Positions 13,401-26,200 of a stretch of 64,000 bases of DNA are shown here, in pieces (the first letter of the stretch is position 1; the number at the start of each line of letters is the position of its first letter). A program made the position numbers and the translations under genes. The notes under the pieces are model-generated. The model saw only the letters and a list, made by a program, of their open reading frames with translations. It did not search any database and was not told the DNA's origin. Origin of the DNA: Tribonema minus (lineage: Eukaryota; Sar; Xanthophyceae; Tribonematales; Tribonemataceae); contig JAFCMP010000112.1 in NCBI GenBank assembly GCA_017506865.1, positions 806,001 to 870,000 on the forward strand, in the 5' to 3' direction.

Positions 13401-13614
13401 GAAGAGGCGCTCTTTCATGGCGCGCATGCGCCGCGCGGGTGGCAAGGGCGGCAAGAGCGGTAGGGCTGCCGTGGCGGCGGCGGCGCCCGCCGGCCCGCCG
13501 TCGCCGCCGCTGTGGTGCGCGCCCGCAGCCAGACGCGCATCAATCTTTGGGGGGCCCTCCAAGAGGGGCTCGCTGCGGCTCGACGGCGCTAAGGACGCTG
13601 CGGACGGGATGTGA
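4487..13614 (+). CDS. Large Gln/Ala/Gly-rich coiled-coil protein, function unknown
   Basis: Twelve exons join with matching splice phases: 4487-4619, 4748-4915, 5096-5705, 5891-6289, 6408-6542, 6806-7776, 8117-8691, 9080-9282, 10134-10234, 10811-11108, 11635-12438 and 12628-13614 (TGA stop). They encode about 1790 residues. The N-terminal part is basic and Gln-rich, with an interrupted poly-Q tract near 5468-5520. The middle exons (8117-9282, 10134-10234, start of 11635-12438) encode heptad-like helices such as AEAELLELREALEQREE and ARADALQQRSTVLEGQV. The last exon is acidic, then Ser/Pro-rich, and ends basic (RRSFMARMRRAGGKGGKSG). No enzymatic domain was recognised. A scaffold or cytoskeletal role is possible but unproven. 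The start codon was not found and must lie in one or more exons before 4487. A further small exon near 11400-11490 is possible. The model is strong because phases fit at every junction. Confidence 0.72.
5468..5520 (+). repeat. Poly-Gln-coding CAG tract
   Basis: CAG/CCG triplets encode an interrupted polyglutamine run within exon 5096-5705 of the coiled-coil gene. The frame is supported by the splice phases on both sides, so this microsatellite should be translated. Confidence 0.8.
8117..9282 (+). other. Coiled-coil core of the plus-strand gene
   Basis: Exons 8117-8691 and 9080-9282 encode an almost continuous Ala/Glu/Leu helix with regular hydrophobic spacing, interrupted by one Gly/Ala-rich loop around 8520-8640. 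The 797 bp intron at 8692-9079 sits at a phase 1 junction that restores a Gly codon. It resembles long Ala-rich coiled coils of algal cytoskeletal proteins, but the composition alone does not assign a family. Confidence 0.6.
11586..11634 (+). other. Poly-C pyrimidine tract and 3' splice site
   Basis: Three C homopolymer blocks separated by single T or G bases lead directly into gcag before the phase 0 exon at 11635. This is the best plus-strand example of the C-homopolymer acceptors seen throughout the window. Confidence 0.7.
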
Positions 13615-15099
13615 AACCGCGCCTTGCACTGTAGGTGTTTATGAACGTGAATGGTGGGGCAAGGAGTGAAGCCTGGCGTACAAAGACACCCTGTGCACTT
13701 CCCGCTCCAGCCGGTTTGTTCGGGTGCAGATTGCTGCCAGTGTCAGTTAATTGAGAAGAGGCCTACATCGTCCTCGCAAGCACGATAGGGGAGCTGTTTG
13801 ATGTTCAAGTTTGTCTTGCAAAACCTGCCTTGGGCGTCGAGCTTTGCTGAAGGGCAAATGGCCGGCCGACTTGTGTGCCCAATGTCGTCATGTCGTCGTT
13901 TCGCAAACCTGTCATGGCACTGAGCTCTACGCCTGAATCTGACTGCAGCACAGGCTTGCAATGTCTGTCCAATGCAACGAGCTCTGTTCAGGTGAGATGA
14001 TTGCAATGCAGACACACGTCAACAACTGCAAGCCAAGTAGAGCCATGCGCCATTGTCGCCTGCAGCACAGCACCAGCCAAGGTGCCCAGTGACAGCATTC
14101 ACAGCAGCAAAACAGGATTTGACAGCCAGAGTATTCAACATGTGTCATTACATCACACAATGCACAGCATCTCGACGCCACGACCTCCTCCCTTCAACGC
14201 ACCTACGGCGCATTGCCCCATGACGAGGAACGAATCTACTGCGAGTCGAAGCATCCTTTAAGGTGGCCCACTCTGACCACCACCCCGCCACCCACATTCA
14301 GCGCGCGCGCACGCACTGCTCACAACATGCACTCAAAGCACGCACTACTCGAATCATGCACTTGGCGGCGACCCCCCACACACCTCTGCCTTGGGCCCAT
14401 CGTGTAAAGAGTATCCAACACACTCGTCACGGCGTCACGCAACATACAGTTCACTATACTACGGCGCTTCACGTGCGCCGCTCAAAAGAAGTTGACCGAC
14501 CGCGCCGCGCGCATGGCGGGGCTCGGCGGTACAGTCGGGGGGGCGGACGCACGGTCCAGCTGTTGCGCGGCAAAGGCGAACGGACAGCAGAGGCCAGACG
14601 CGGGGGGGGGGGGGGGGGGGGGGGGGGGTCAGGGATGCACGCAAAGGTTGCTTGCAGCTCGCGAGAGACGAAGCGGGGGAGAGGCAAAGACCGCATTGCA
14701 GCGAACACAGGGACACACTTGAGACACAATGCAACAATGCAGAACAGCCGTGTTATGGGTCGATGGTGGCTACAACAGACAAGAGGCGGTGCCGTTGGCC
14801 CTCAAGCGTGCGGCAAATATTTGGACACGAGTTTTGGATTGCGTGACAATTTCGTCACACTCGATTTTGCCACGCTTGTCAGTGGCCAGTGCTCTTTACA
14901 TTCATGTGCATGCATGCATCCAAGCATGCCACTCTGCAGCGCTTCTCGCCAGCCACTACGCCAATGGGCATTGCGCATGCGGACAGCCAACAGCATGCAT
15001 CAGACACATGCGGCGCAGCACAGCACAGGCGACGGACAGATGCAAAGCCGCACGCAGCGTGTGGGCGAGAGAAAGCACGTGCGCGGGCAACATGCAGCA
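13615..15099. other. Convergent intergenic region
   Basis: This 1.5 kb separates the stop of the plus-strand coiled-coil gene from the stop of the minus-strand phosphatase region. It should hold both 3' UTRs. It contains a pure G run near 14602-14628. There is a ttaca near 14893, which reads TGTAA (the common green-algal polyadenylation signal) on the minus strand about 200 bases after the phosphatase stop. I see no gene here. Confidence 0.5.
14602..14628. repeat. G homopolymer
   Basis: An uninterrupted run of G lies in the convergent intergenic region. No splice site is adjacent, unlike most other homopolymers in this window. Confidence 0.85.
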
Positions 15100-15981
15100 T
15101 CAGCTCACAGCCACCAGGCGCCCACAAACCAGGATGCTGCTGGCGCGCCTGACCTGATTGAGACACACCACGATGCAGCTGCAGTTGTCGTTGCTGTACA
15201 GGTCCACCGCCTTGCGCGCGAGCTCCCGGCTGCACACACGGAAAACACAGTGGGGGATCGCGCGTCATCAGCGCACGGCTCATCACTCAACACGCTTCCA
15301 CGAGCCACATGCAGCGAAAGCAGACGCAGTCGTTGCGCCCTGCGACAAGCGCAGGGTACGGGGGCCTGGCCATGATGGCAGAGCCGCCGCCAATCAGGCC
15401 GCGAGGCGACACATATCAAGTGCGTTGTGCGATGCGCGCAAATGACTCAGGCTGGTCTCATGGTGTAGCAGACTACCGTCGTTCACATTCGCCCTGCTGC
15501 ATGCCGCAGAGGACGCAACAGCTTGAAATCCGCTAAAGGTGTTGCTAGCCTGCGCGGCTGTGCCGATCAACGATCAGCGCAGTACGCCGCTGCCCCGCCG
15601 CTGCCTCTTTGCAAAGTTCTTCGCACTCAACTGCAGCGCCAACTGACAGCGGCCATTGCGGAGTACGCTTGAGCCGGAGATGGCTAGGAAGTCAACTGCA
15701 TGCCCGCAACAGCATGAGAGCGCGACCAGACTTCAACCTCTAGAGCAATCGCTCCAGCCGCACTGCTTGGTACCACTGCTCGGCAACAGTGCTCAGCACC
15801 GGCGTCACACGCACCTCGCACGCTGCACGTCGCAGTGGCTCAGCATGCGGCGCTGGACAAAGTCAACCGCCTGCTGGCTCGTCATGACATCCCAGATGCC
15901 GTCGCACGCGAGTATGAGGAAGCTGTCCTGCGGCAGCACCTCCACCTACGAGCGCGCAGCAGCAGCAGCGGCAGAGGCAGC

Positions 15982-16015
<34 letters not shown>

Positions 16016-19000
16016 TAAGCACCAGGGACGCAAGACCCTTACGCATGTGGGGTGACGAGAGCTTTCATCGACCCGATACCACTCCTCCCTATGCAAAATA
16101 GCCTCTGCCGTACCACTGTGGCTGACGTGGACGCGTTGAAGCGAGAACGTGGCAGCGCTCTGACATCAGTGACCGGGCCAGCGCTGCGCGCACCCCGGTG
16201 CTCCCGCGCCAATCCTGGTTTCCATGCTAGCCTACCAGCTAGTATTCCGCTGCAGCCGCGCGCCGACTCGCGCTGGCCTGCGCCAAGCCGGCAGCGGTGC
16301 AGCAGCACCCCCGCTGCCGCTTCGCCGCGAAACTCTCTTTGCACAGGCTTCGCTGTCTTGTAGACCTGCCAACAGGCCCCGAGCAGCGGCCGCGCGAGCG
16401 CTGCTGCCGCTGCCGCTGCTGCTGCTGCGCACCTTGGTGGTCTCGGGGCGCGCGATGAGGTGCTGGTTGGGCCCCCACAGGTGCCCGCCCGCCGGCGGCG
16501 GGTACGTCTTGAAGCTAATGTCGCCGAACGCGCGCGTGACGCCCAGCATGCCGTTGAGGCGCCCGCGGCTGCGCGCAGACACACACGCACGCCACAGACA
16601 CACAAGCAAGCGTGCGCGACATCGCGGGGCGGAGCAGTGAGCGCGAGGGCATTGCGTTGGGGCGGTGCACGGTGAGGGCGCGTCAGGGCTCGCAGAGCCC
16701 GCGCTTGGAGGCATCTGAGCGCTGCTGCGAGGAACTGCAGTGAGAACGACGGATGTGCAGCCAAACGCCGTACATTCGCGCTGCCGTCGACCGCAAGCGC
16801 CAGCCGTCTGTTGCTGCTCGTGGAAGCGGCAGCGGCAGTTCTGTGCTCTGTTCATACGCTTGACAATGTGCTACTGCAAGCGGCATGCGAGGCGTGCCGC
16901 TTCGCCGCTGCTGCTAGGGCAAGGGGGCCGCACCGGTCTCACGAGGAGCGCCACCCGCGCTCAGCGCCGGCGCACGCCGCCAGCGGCGATTTGCTGGGGC
17001 CTGACACGCCAGATCAAACCACCTGGACCCTTTACTGCGGGCTAGAGAAGCAGCCTTGTACCCAAAACATCTACAGTACGCGACGCTGCGGAATGCGCGC
17101 AGCTCTGCATGAGCTGCCACGCAGCGCGCCTCTCTCTCCGACGCTGCGCTCTGGCGGCGCCGTTGCGCTGCGGATACGGCGCGCGCCACATGCAGCCACG
17201 CGGCGCGAACCTGATGTAGCCCCCCGCCGCCTCCACCCTCTCGCGCTCGTCCAGGCACGTCGGCTTGTGGTCGCGCGTGAGGTCGTACGCGACCCCGCCG
17301 CGGCAGATGACGGCGCGGCAGTCGCCCACGTTGGACGCATACACCCACACGGCCGCGCCGCGCCCGCGCAGCACAACCGCCATCGCCGCCGCTGCGCCGC
17401 CGAACTCCATCACCTGCGGGGCGGCACAAATCGCGGTGCTGCTCAGCAAGGGCACGAGCGTGGCTGGCGCTGGTGCGTGTGGACAATGGCGGACAGTGCA
17501 CGACGGAAGCCAATTGAGGGAGGCGGCACTGCAAGAGGAAGCGGCGTGAGCGCGGCGTGCCTGACGCAGCGACACACCAGCGCATGAAGCGTGGCGGCGG
17601 CGCTCGCACTGCGCAAGCGCGCACGCAGCCCGCGGGCATGCGGCGCCGCGTCAGGAACCCGCCTGCGCCGCACCCTCGACCAGTCATCCAAGCTGCAGCA
17701 GCGGACAGGGAGGTGCGAATGAAACGCCGGCGCGCATGCGCACTTGCAGAGACGGCACACGGTGCGAGCACGCACGCCAGACGAGGATGCAGGGCGGCGG
17801 GGGGGCAGGGCAGAGCGCGTTCCGAGCGCTGCCGCCGTGCGACGACGTGCGCGCGCACGCATGTGTTGTACCTTGGGCGGGCGGGCGTGCGGCGCGTGGC
17901 GCAGGTTCGCCGACGCGTCCGCGTTGGGCGGCGCGTGCTGGCACATGCGCTGGTAGTCGCGCGCGAGGCACGAGTCGTCCATCTGCAGGCACGCGCGCTC
18001 CACCGCGAGCGTTGGGTCCTCCTGCAGGCACGTCTGCTGCGCGATGAGCCAGTGCAGGTTCTGAGGGGGGGGGAAAGGGGGTGGGGGGCAAGGGGGGGCC
18101 GGGGCCCGGGGGGGGGGGGGGGGGGGGGGGGGGTCGGGTCAAAGCAGCGCACAGAGAATGAGGCACGCAGCTTGACAGGGCTGCACGCACGCAGCCGACC
18201 GCCGTCAGTTACAACCGTATTCCTGGCGCGTCTTGGACATTCAGTGCCCCCGTAAGAGCAGGGGCCAACTGCCTTACAGACGCGTGCCCTGCGCACACGC
18301 GCATGCATACGAGCCTCGCCGCTGCAGCCGAGACGAGGAGAGCGCACGCGACGACAGACATCGGCCCCCTGTGAAGCACGCACTCCTGCACCCTGCACAC
18401 ATGCGCAGCACGACTGAACCATCACCGCGCGCGCAGCTCCTGCCGCATATGAGCCTCGCCGCTGCGGCCGAGACGATCTCGGCCGAGCGCGCGCGCGCCA
18501 ACAGACATCGACCCCTATGGCGCGCACGCTTCCCTCCCGCGCAGATCGGGCGCACGAGTGACTGTCACCACGCACCTCCTGCAGCACCTCCGCCACCTCC
18601 GCGCCGCCGTGGCCGTCGTAGACGCCGAAGAAGGCCACGGGCGAGATCGCGTCGGTTGGCGGGCTGCTGGCGCCCATGCGCGGCGACTGCCTCTGGCTCG
18701 CCGAGCTCTGCCGCGGGCTGCAGCAGCGGCGGACGCGTCGCAGCGCGCACACGAGACGGGAGAGCGTCGGACACGGTCAGCGTGATCGCAATGCAGTATT
18801 GTGCGCCGTGAGCGGGTGCGGATGCTGCGTGCAAAAACCAGCGCGCCGCGCCGCCGCCCTCGAGCAGCGGCGGCGGCGCCGCCTGACGATTGCTGGCGGC
18901 AGCGAGCGGGCGTGCTCGGCGCGCCGCCTCGCAGCATGCGCGCGAAGGCCTTCGTGCACGCATGTGGGGCGCAGCGCGAGAGCAGGGCCACACGCGAATG

Positions 19001-20021
19001 CTGCGCTGCGCCGCGCGTGCCTGCCGCCGGCGCGCGCGCGTACGCTGGACGCAGGCACACACTTTCTTCCTCCGTCGAGCGCGACACGCGACGCGTGAGT
19101 TGACGAGCGAGGCAGAGCGTGCATGCTGACCTGAACGACGCGGGCACGGGGCACGGCCCCTCGCGCGCGGCGACCGGCAGCAGGCCCTGCGGCGCGTCGC
19201 CGCCGCTCGCGCGCTGCCGCACGGAGTGGTGCAGCGAAGGGGGCGGCACGGAGTGCAGGGCGCTGCTGCTGATGATGCTGCCGGTGCAGGGCAGGTGCTG
19301 CTTGCTGCCGAAGCGCGAGACGCGCGCGTGCAAGTCTGCCACCGCGGTGGTTCTGCGGGGGGCGGGGGGGGGGGGGGGGGGGGCATGCGTGGGGGCGGAA
19401 GTCGTGAGCTGCAATGCACGCGCTGCGTGTCATGGGCGTGCCGCCTGCTGCGCGGAGAGGCGCGTGGCAGCGGCGAAAAGGGGCAAAGGCAGGGGGGGGC
19501 GGCAACGGGGGGCTTGGTGGCGCACGACCAGCAACCAGTGGCAGCACGGTCGGAGGAGATGGAAGTTGCGCCACATGCAAGCTACTGGTCCCCTTCCGCG
19601 TCGCAGTGGTTCTGTTTTAGTCGCCGACAGCGCGACGTTTACCCCCAACCTAAGCAGTGCTCGCGACTCCACGATTCCCCGGTCCTCATGTGTGGCGCTT
19701 GGCATGCGGTGTCCGTAACGCAGCCTGTGCGGGTCGCGCCACGAGCACTGCCGCCGTTGTGAAGTCAGCGGCACCTCTTGCCGCACGCACCGCGACCGAA
19801 GGGCACGCCGCCACTAGGCGTGCTCTGCAGATCTGCCACTGCATGCCATTGAGCGCTGCTGCGGACATGGACGCCTCCGCAGTCCCCGCATGCACGTGAA
19901 CGTTGCCAGCGTGTGACATCACTGCGGCGGGCGAGCGCTGCTGCGCGCACCTGTCCTCCATGTTCTCGCGGTTGCCCTGGTCCGCGGCGTGGCCGAAACG
20001 CAGGCCCAGCACCAGATTGAC
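15100..20021 (-). CDS. PP2C-type protein phosphatase catalytic domain (C-terminal segment of the large minus-strand gene)
   Basis: Metal-dependent Ser/Thr phosphatase of the PPM/PP2C family. Exons are 19951-20021, 19131-19352, 18576-18717, 17872-18060, 17211-17413, 16433-16568, 15815-15945 and 15154-15229, with all phases matching. Motifs in order: [32 protein letters not shown] with [29 protein letters not shown] and NDNCSCIVV. The metal-binding Asp residues are all present, so it should be active. A Ser-rich insertion of about 120 residues separates the MEDR and DGHGG motifs. If the last exon reads on without splicing it stops at 15100; a weak donor at 15153 leaves the exact tail open. Upstream exons at 20299-30411 read into it in phase, so the phosphatase is not the start of its protein. 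Confidence 0.93.
15957..16016. repeat. CAG microsatellite in a phosphatase intron
   Basis: A run of about eleven CAG units plus CAG/AGG interruptions lies immediately upstream of the acceptor at 15945 (minus-strand sense). It is intronic. Confidence 0.8.
18105..18134. repeat. G homopolymer (poly-C on the coding strand)
   Basis: This G run on the plus strand is a poly-C tract in the intron before the phosphatase exon at 18060. The acceptor itself follows a second C/T-rich stretch. Confidence 0.8.
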
Positions 20022-20298
20022 CTGCGCATTCGGGGAGGCGGGCGCGCACCGAGCCGAGGCTTAGGGTTCGGGGTAAGGCAACGCGTGGCCCTTCGTCGAG
20101 ATGCATCAGCCCCAGCGAACAACAGCGCGAGCTCGCGCGACAGGCACATGCTTGCTCGCGACGGGAGGACGTAGAACCGCCGCGCAGGGCGGCGGCGCTG
20201 CTTTTCACGCACGAATGGATCGCTCTTGCGCGGCTCTGGTGGCGTGCGGTGGCGCGCTGCTGGTCGCGCGACGCGGCACGACGCGCGGCGGCGCGCAC

Positions 20299-23200
20299 CT
20301 GATGGGCCCACGTGCGCGCCTGCACGGGCGCGGTGACGTCCACGAACCACGGAAACTCCTCTGGGAGCGGCGGGTACAGGTCCGGGTCGTCCGTGATGGC
20401 GCCGCTAGCGTCCGCCTCCGGCAGGACCTGGCAGCATGCGCGCATGCGTACGGGGGGGTTAGGGTTTGGGTCAGGAGTTAGAATTAGGGTTTAAATCAGG
20501 ATCAGGGGTTAGGCAGTGCGGCGCGCGCACAGAGTCCGGTCGGTGCTTGTTTTCACGTCGACAAGGGGGCGAGAGGGGGGGGGGGGGGGGTGCGCGAGGC
20601 CTGCGGGCGCGGTTGTGCCGCGCGCGCTCACGTAGGCTGTTGGTGGCACGGGGCCAAGCGCCGGCGAAGCGTCGACTGGCGAGCTGCGTGCCGCAGCACG
20701 CTCCAGCGCCGGCGCCCCCCCACCACATGGAGGCTTATCGTGATGTGACAGGATGTGCTGCTCCCAGGAACTCGGGTGTGCGGGTTTCAAGTTACCGACG
20801 CACGTACCTACTTCACCGACACGTGTGTATGAGTCCGGGCACTCGCCCCGACCCTGCGCTGCGCAACAGGCACGTTGGGGACGTAGTAGCCTGCCCCAAA
20901 GCCCCTGGCATGGGATACGCGTAAGAGCAGCAGGTGTCAAGGCGCACATCACACGAGCCATGCGCACAACACGCATGCCGCTGGGACCCCGCCATGGAGC
21001 GACTATCAGCGACAGCGTCACTATTAGAGTCAGCGTCAATGCAACTTGAACTTCATGCGTACCGTGTCCATGTCGTCAGGGTCGATAGGCTCGACCCCGT
21101 CGTAGTCCTCGTCGTCCGTATCGTCGTCCTCGCTGCTCATGTGGAGGCTGCGGTCGCTGCCGCCGCCGTCGCCGGCGACCACGACGCGCACCTGCGCGAG
21201 ACGGGGGGGGCGCAGGGGCGGGGAGCGAGAGCGCTGCGGTCGTCACCAAGTCAGAGTCAGCGAGTCGCACGAGCCGCAAATTGGTCAGACTGGCTGCTGC
21301 GTGGCACTCCAGGCTCGTCGTATACGGTATGTGCAGCCCAATTCCAGCCCGGAGATGCTGACCCTCATCCTCGGAAGCTGCGGCGGCGCGGTTTGCTGAC
21401 AGAGCGCAGCGCAGAGCACAGGCCTGCCGATATGCGCTGTTGCGTGTACAAAGCAGCTGCAACGGACGTGACGGTCATCAACCCCCCCCCTGCGCTGCTG
21501 AGCCACGTTCGCACAGAAGCAGAAGCACACGCAGCAGTCCGAGATTGTGCGGACGTCGTGGACATGCACAAGCGCTGACATGCAGCAGCCGAACCACAAG
21601 CACGCAGCACGCTCGCACTGTCACTCCATGCTGCTTGTGAAGCACCAGCACCATGATGCGGTGCCAAAGCGCGCAGCACAACGCTTGCTCACGACCGATC
21701 CGCAACGTCTCTCGCACGACAACATCACACGCGCGACGCGTCGTGCGCGGTCTGCCACCCCTCGACACGCTGTGCGCATCACATCGCATTCGCGCCGACG
21801 TGGCGGCGCAGCACAGCACCTTGCCGCCGCCGCCGTCGCTGCCGCTGGTGCTGCCGCTGCTGCTGCTGGTGCTCGCGGCGTCCTCCGAGGCGCACGCCTC
21901 CGCGATGCTCTCCATGTGCGGCGGCGCGGCGCCGGGCGGCGACCCCCCGGACATGAGCAGCGCCGGCGCGACGAGACCCCCCTGATCGGCGAGCGGCGCG
22001 AGCGCGGCAGGGTCGCAGCGCGCGAGCTCCTGCGCCGAAGCGTGGGACAGATGCGAGGGCGGGCCGGCGGGTGAGTATCAAGGGAGGAGTGGCGGCGTGC
22101 GCTGCTATGGAGAGTGGTGGGAGAAGGACAGCGAGAAAGAGAGAGAGAGAGAAAGTGCGAGGAAGGGCACCGCTCACGGAGCTCTGCGCGGATCAGTCGG
22201 CCAGAGCACTGCCGGCTGCAACTGAGTGCTCAAAGCGCAGCAGCACACGAGGCTTCAGACGCCCGCAGCAGGGCGAGCTGGCCCCTCCTCTTTTCGAGAG
22301 ATGCGTGCTCCACAGTAAATTAGAGTACAGCCGCGCCACGCAGTGCACACGTGACGAGGGCCCGGCGGCGCGGCGCGGCGGCGTGAATCAGCTGCAACGC
22401 GTTCGCACCAGTGCACGGGGAGCACCGCCCCCGAGGCGTGCGCTTCGCGCGGACATCGCTGGTTCAGGGGCAGGGCCGCATTCGTCAGGCAGCACGCAAC
22501 ATGGGCGCTCGCTTGCGTACGCCATTTTTGCACTCTGAATCATGTGCCCCGGAGTATATGGCGCTAGTCGCACGCATCGTTAGTTCAGGGGCGGGGCCGC
22601 ACACATCAGACGGCGCATGACATGGCCACCCGCTTGCCGCCGATTTCGCACTCCAAAGCATGTACTTGGGAGTATATAGCACTATGCTGTCGCAGGCGTC
22701 GCTCGTTCAGGGCCGCACGCGTCAGATGACGCATAACATGGCCACTTGCTTGCGTGCGCCAATTGTGCACTCTGATGCATGTACTTCGGAGCATACTTGG
22801 AGCACTGACCTCCCCGTCCACAACTGTGATGGCGCGCACCGGGGAGCTCTTGGAGGGGCTCCCGCCCCACGCAGAAAGGGCGCCCCCGCGTGCCGAGGAC
22901 CCAGACCCCTTGGCGGAGGGGGTGCTGGAGCCAGAGTCCATGAGCCTGTGGCGGCAGCGGGGGCAAGCGCACAAGCACAGTCGCAGTCGTTGTGATGCGC
23001 GACAGCACACTTGAACGCTTTGCGGGACTGCACTACCTGGGCTACAGTATCTTGAAGTACACCCCCCCCCCCGCCCCCCCACAAGGACGGACCTTAAGAC
23101 CAATCGCTTTTGCTGAAGATGACATCATCTACTCACAAGGCGGCACCGCCACGCGTGCTCCGAAGTCATCGTCATGGATACATAGCCGTGCACGGAATGA

Positions 23201-26200
23201 CGCGGACGAGGCGAGGCGCCCAGAGCGACATCAATCCTGCTGGCGCGAGCGACTTGCAGCCGCAGTGCCGGAGCGTCAGACGCAAAAACAGCCCGCACAC
23301 AGCGCAGCGCGGTGCGTGACAGCTGGGCGTCTCGCGTCACTGGTGGCGCGAGTGTGGCACGCGCGTTTGAGCCGTGGCAGAGCGCTGCTGCGCTGCCCTG
23401 GCAGGCGCTCGTTCGCCCGTGCCGTGCGCCGCCGCGCCCGCTGCTGACGTAACGCGCGCAGCACGATGGGTCAGCCGGCGGCACGCGCCGGCGCTGCCCC
23501 CACGCTCAACGTTGCGTAACGCGGGGGTGAGTTGGGTGAGCGTTCACGCGCCGCCGGGCAGCGCCTTGTGCGGAGTGAACGCACTGCTGCAGCGCAATCA
23601 GAACTATGCCGCGACACGCGCATCCCCGCTTCAGACGGCAGCAGCGCACCGCAGCAGCCGTCCGTCCCCGCGGCGGCGGCAGCGCTCACCTGCTGGGCGT
23701 CCCGAGGCTGCCGCTGCGCCTGCGCCCCGCGACCGCCGCGTCGGCAGGCGACGCCGCGAGGCCCTTGGCGGAGATGGTGGGCCGGACGAGGCTGCGTTGC
23801 GGCGCGCGCGCGGCATGCAGTGGTCGAGAAGGGGTCAGTGTGTGCGCTGGGAACCGCAGGCGCGCAGCAGCAGCGTCATCAAGCCGGCGAATGTCTCGCA
23901 ACGGGGCGCCGCAAGCGAGCGACGTGCGCACCTGAAGGACGCGTTGAGCCGCTTCGCCTGGAACATGACGGCGCGCTTGGACAGGTTGCCCTGGCCGTCG
24001 CCGTACAGCGCCGTCGGGACCAGCAGGAAGTCCTGCTTGCGCGCCAGCAGCTGCCTGCGGCTCTGCGCCTCCGCGTCGTCCACCTGCGGCGCGGCGCAAG
24101 CGCGGCGGCAGCAGCGGCCACTGTTACGCATCTTTGGCTTCGCAGAGCGCGCGCACGCACGCGGTGCCCTCAGCAGCTTTCGCCTGTCTTGCTTCTAGTC
24201 GTGATTGTCTTGGAGGTTTGGTTTCTTGAGTTTGCCACGGCCGTCACTGGCGTGCAGCGCCGGCGCACGCAGCGAAGCGTGAACGTGCGCTCACGCTTTT
24301 TCGTGCGCGCTGACGCGCGAGCTGCTTGCGAGGCAGTTGGCTGCCCGTCGCGACACCTGCGCGGGTCTCCGTTGCACCCCCCCCCCGCGCTGTGCGCCGA
24401 GAGCAGGCAAAAGCGCTCTGATGACGCCCACACCGCCGAAGCACACGCAGTCAAACCACAGGCAGCTCCCTCCGCGGGGACGCCTGCTATTGATGTACCC
24501 ACGTGCACAAACTACTACTTCGCAAACGATGACACCACCACTTCTGCTGCGTCGTAACACGCCCGCCTCACCTCTTCCCTGCTGGCGGCGGCCGTGCCCG
24601 CGTGCGCCGCGTCCGCCGCCGCGACGCCGGCGCCGCCGTTGGCGACGTACGTGAAGGCCGGTGCCGCTGCCGCCGCCGCCGTCTCGAGGCAGTGCCCCTC
24701 GCTGGCGGCGCGGCGGTCGCCGAACACCGCATGCCGCGGTGCGACGCCCGCGCCGGTGCGGTTCTGGGAGGGTGCAGATTGGGGGGGGGGGGGAGGGGTG
24801 GGGTCATCGGTCATGAGAGGCGGCAGCGCCGCAAAGTGAGGGTGGCAACGCAGTGATCTTGATGTTGACTGCATGCGGTGGCGGCGCACGAGGCGGGGCG
24901 GCGGCGGCGGCGAGGAGGCGGCGACGCTGCGGCGCCCGTTGCGAATTGTGTACGTGGGGTCTCTGAGGGGCGGAGCGATGCTACGGGCGGGCGCGCAGCG
25001 CACGGAGCGCGCCAGGACTAGTGCAGTGAGTCAAGTCGCAGGCGAAGAGCGCGGAATCCCCCTTTCTCCTCCACCGCTTTTTTAATCTTGTCGTCAATTA
25101 GCAAATGATCTGATTGCTGTGTAGTTTCACTTGTGTTGAAATGCACGGCGGCGCCTGGCACCACGAGCAACTGGCACCGAGCACCCCCTCGCGCATAGCG
25201 GATCACGCCTCACCTGCATGTGGCCCGCGCTCGAGTACGGCCGCAGCGGCATGTGCACGCTGCGCACCGGCTGCTGCTGCTGCTGCGGCTGCGGCTGCCA
25301 GTACTGGTGGCGGCGCTGCGCGCGGTGCGGCCGCTGCTGCTGATGGTGCGGGTGCTGCTGCGGCGGCGGCGGCGAGCCGTCGCTGTCGCTGACGAGCATC
25401 GCTGCAGTGTGGCGCGGGCGCGAGAGCGGGGCAGTGGCGCAGAGCGCCGTTGAGACAGGGCAGATGCGCAGAGCGTTGCGGGGAGCGCGCCTTGCAGGCT
25501 GCAGAGCAGTGCTTTGCCGTGCCAGACTGCCAACGTGCGCGCTATGGTGCCAGGCATCGTCCAATCCACGGACGCAGCGCGATCGCTGGCTCCGCCGCTA
25601 GCTGCAGTGCTGAGCACAGCCATGATTCCACCAGCAACCACATGAGTTTTGCCCCCTCCAAGTCCGCGTACCGCAGCAGGCATCGTCCACTCCACGGGCG
25701 CCGCGCGGTCGCTGGCTCCGCCACTAGCTGCAGCGCTGGGCACAGCCATAATTTTCACCAGCAAGTACATGGAATTTGCCCCCCTTCACAACCACATGCC
25801 CAGCAATTCACCGCCACCTCACAACACGCAACAAGTCCCGATTGCAGAGACAACAGCGCGGGCCATCAGCAGCTCACCAGGACTGTCGTTGACGCCGGTG
25901 TGCCCAGCGAGGAACGCCATGCTTGCGGCGGCGGCGGCGGCGCTGGTGCTGCCGCCGCCGCCGCCGATGCCGCTGCTGCTGCGCGCCGCGCCGGAGATGA
26001 GGCTGCCCATGCTGCCAGTGCTGCCGGCGCTCCTGCGGACGGACAGTGGCCGATTCACATGTTAGACAATGCCTTCATCATACAGTGATGCGCGGGAACG
26101 GGTTGGGAGATGCAGCGCTGTCGGTGTGTGTGCGATCACTCAGCACGCCTGCAGGCCCCAGCAGACAGGTAATTCATGTTGCCTGCGAGAGAGTGTCTGC

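Noticed and set aside
12558..13562. Minus-strand open frame of 334 codons
   Set aside because: Antisense to the last exon of the plus-strand coiled-coil gene, which ends in a proper stop and joins in phase to its upstream exons.
20827..20935. Possible exon encoding GFGAGYYVPNVPVAQRR
   Set aside because: It looks protein-like, but it cannot be inserted between exons 21063 and 20427 (both phase 0) without breaking the frame, while direct joining works.
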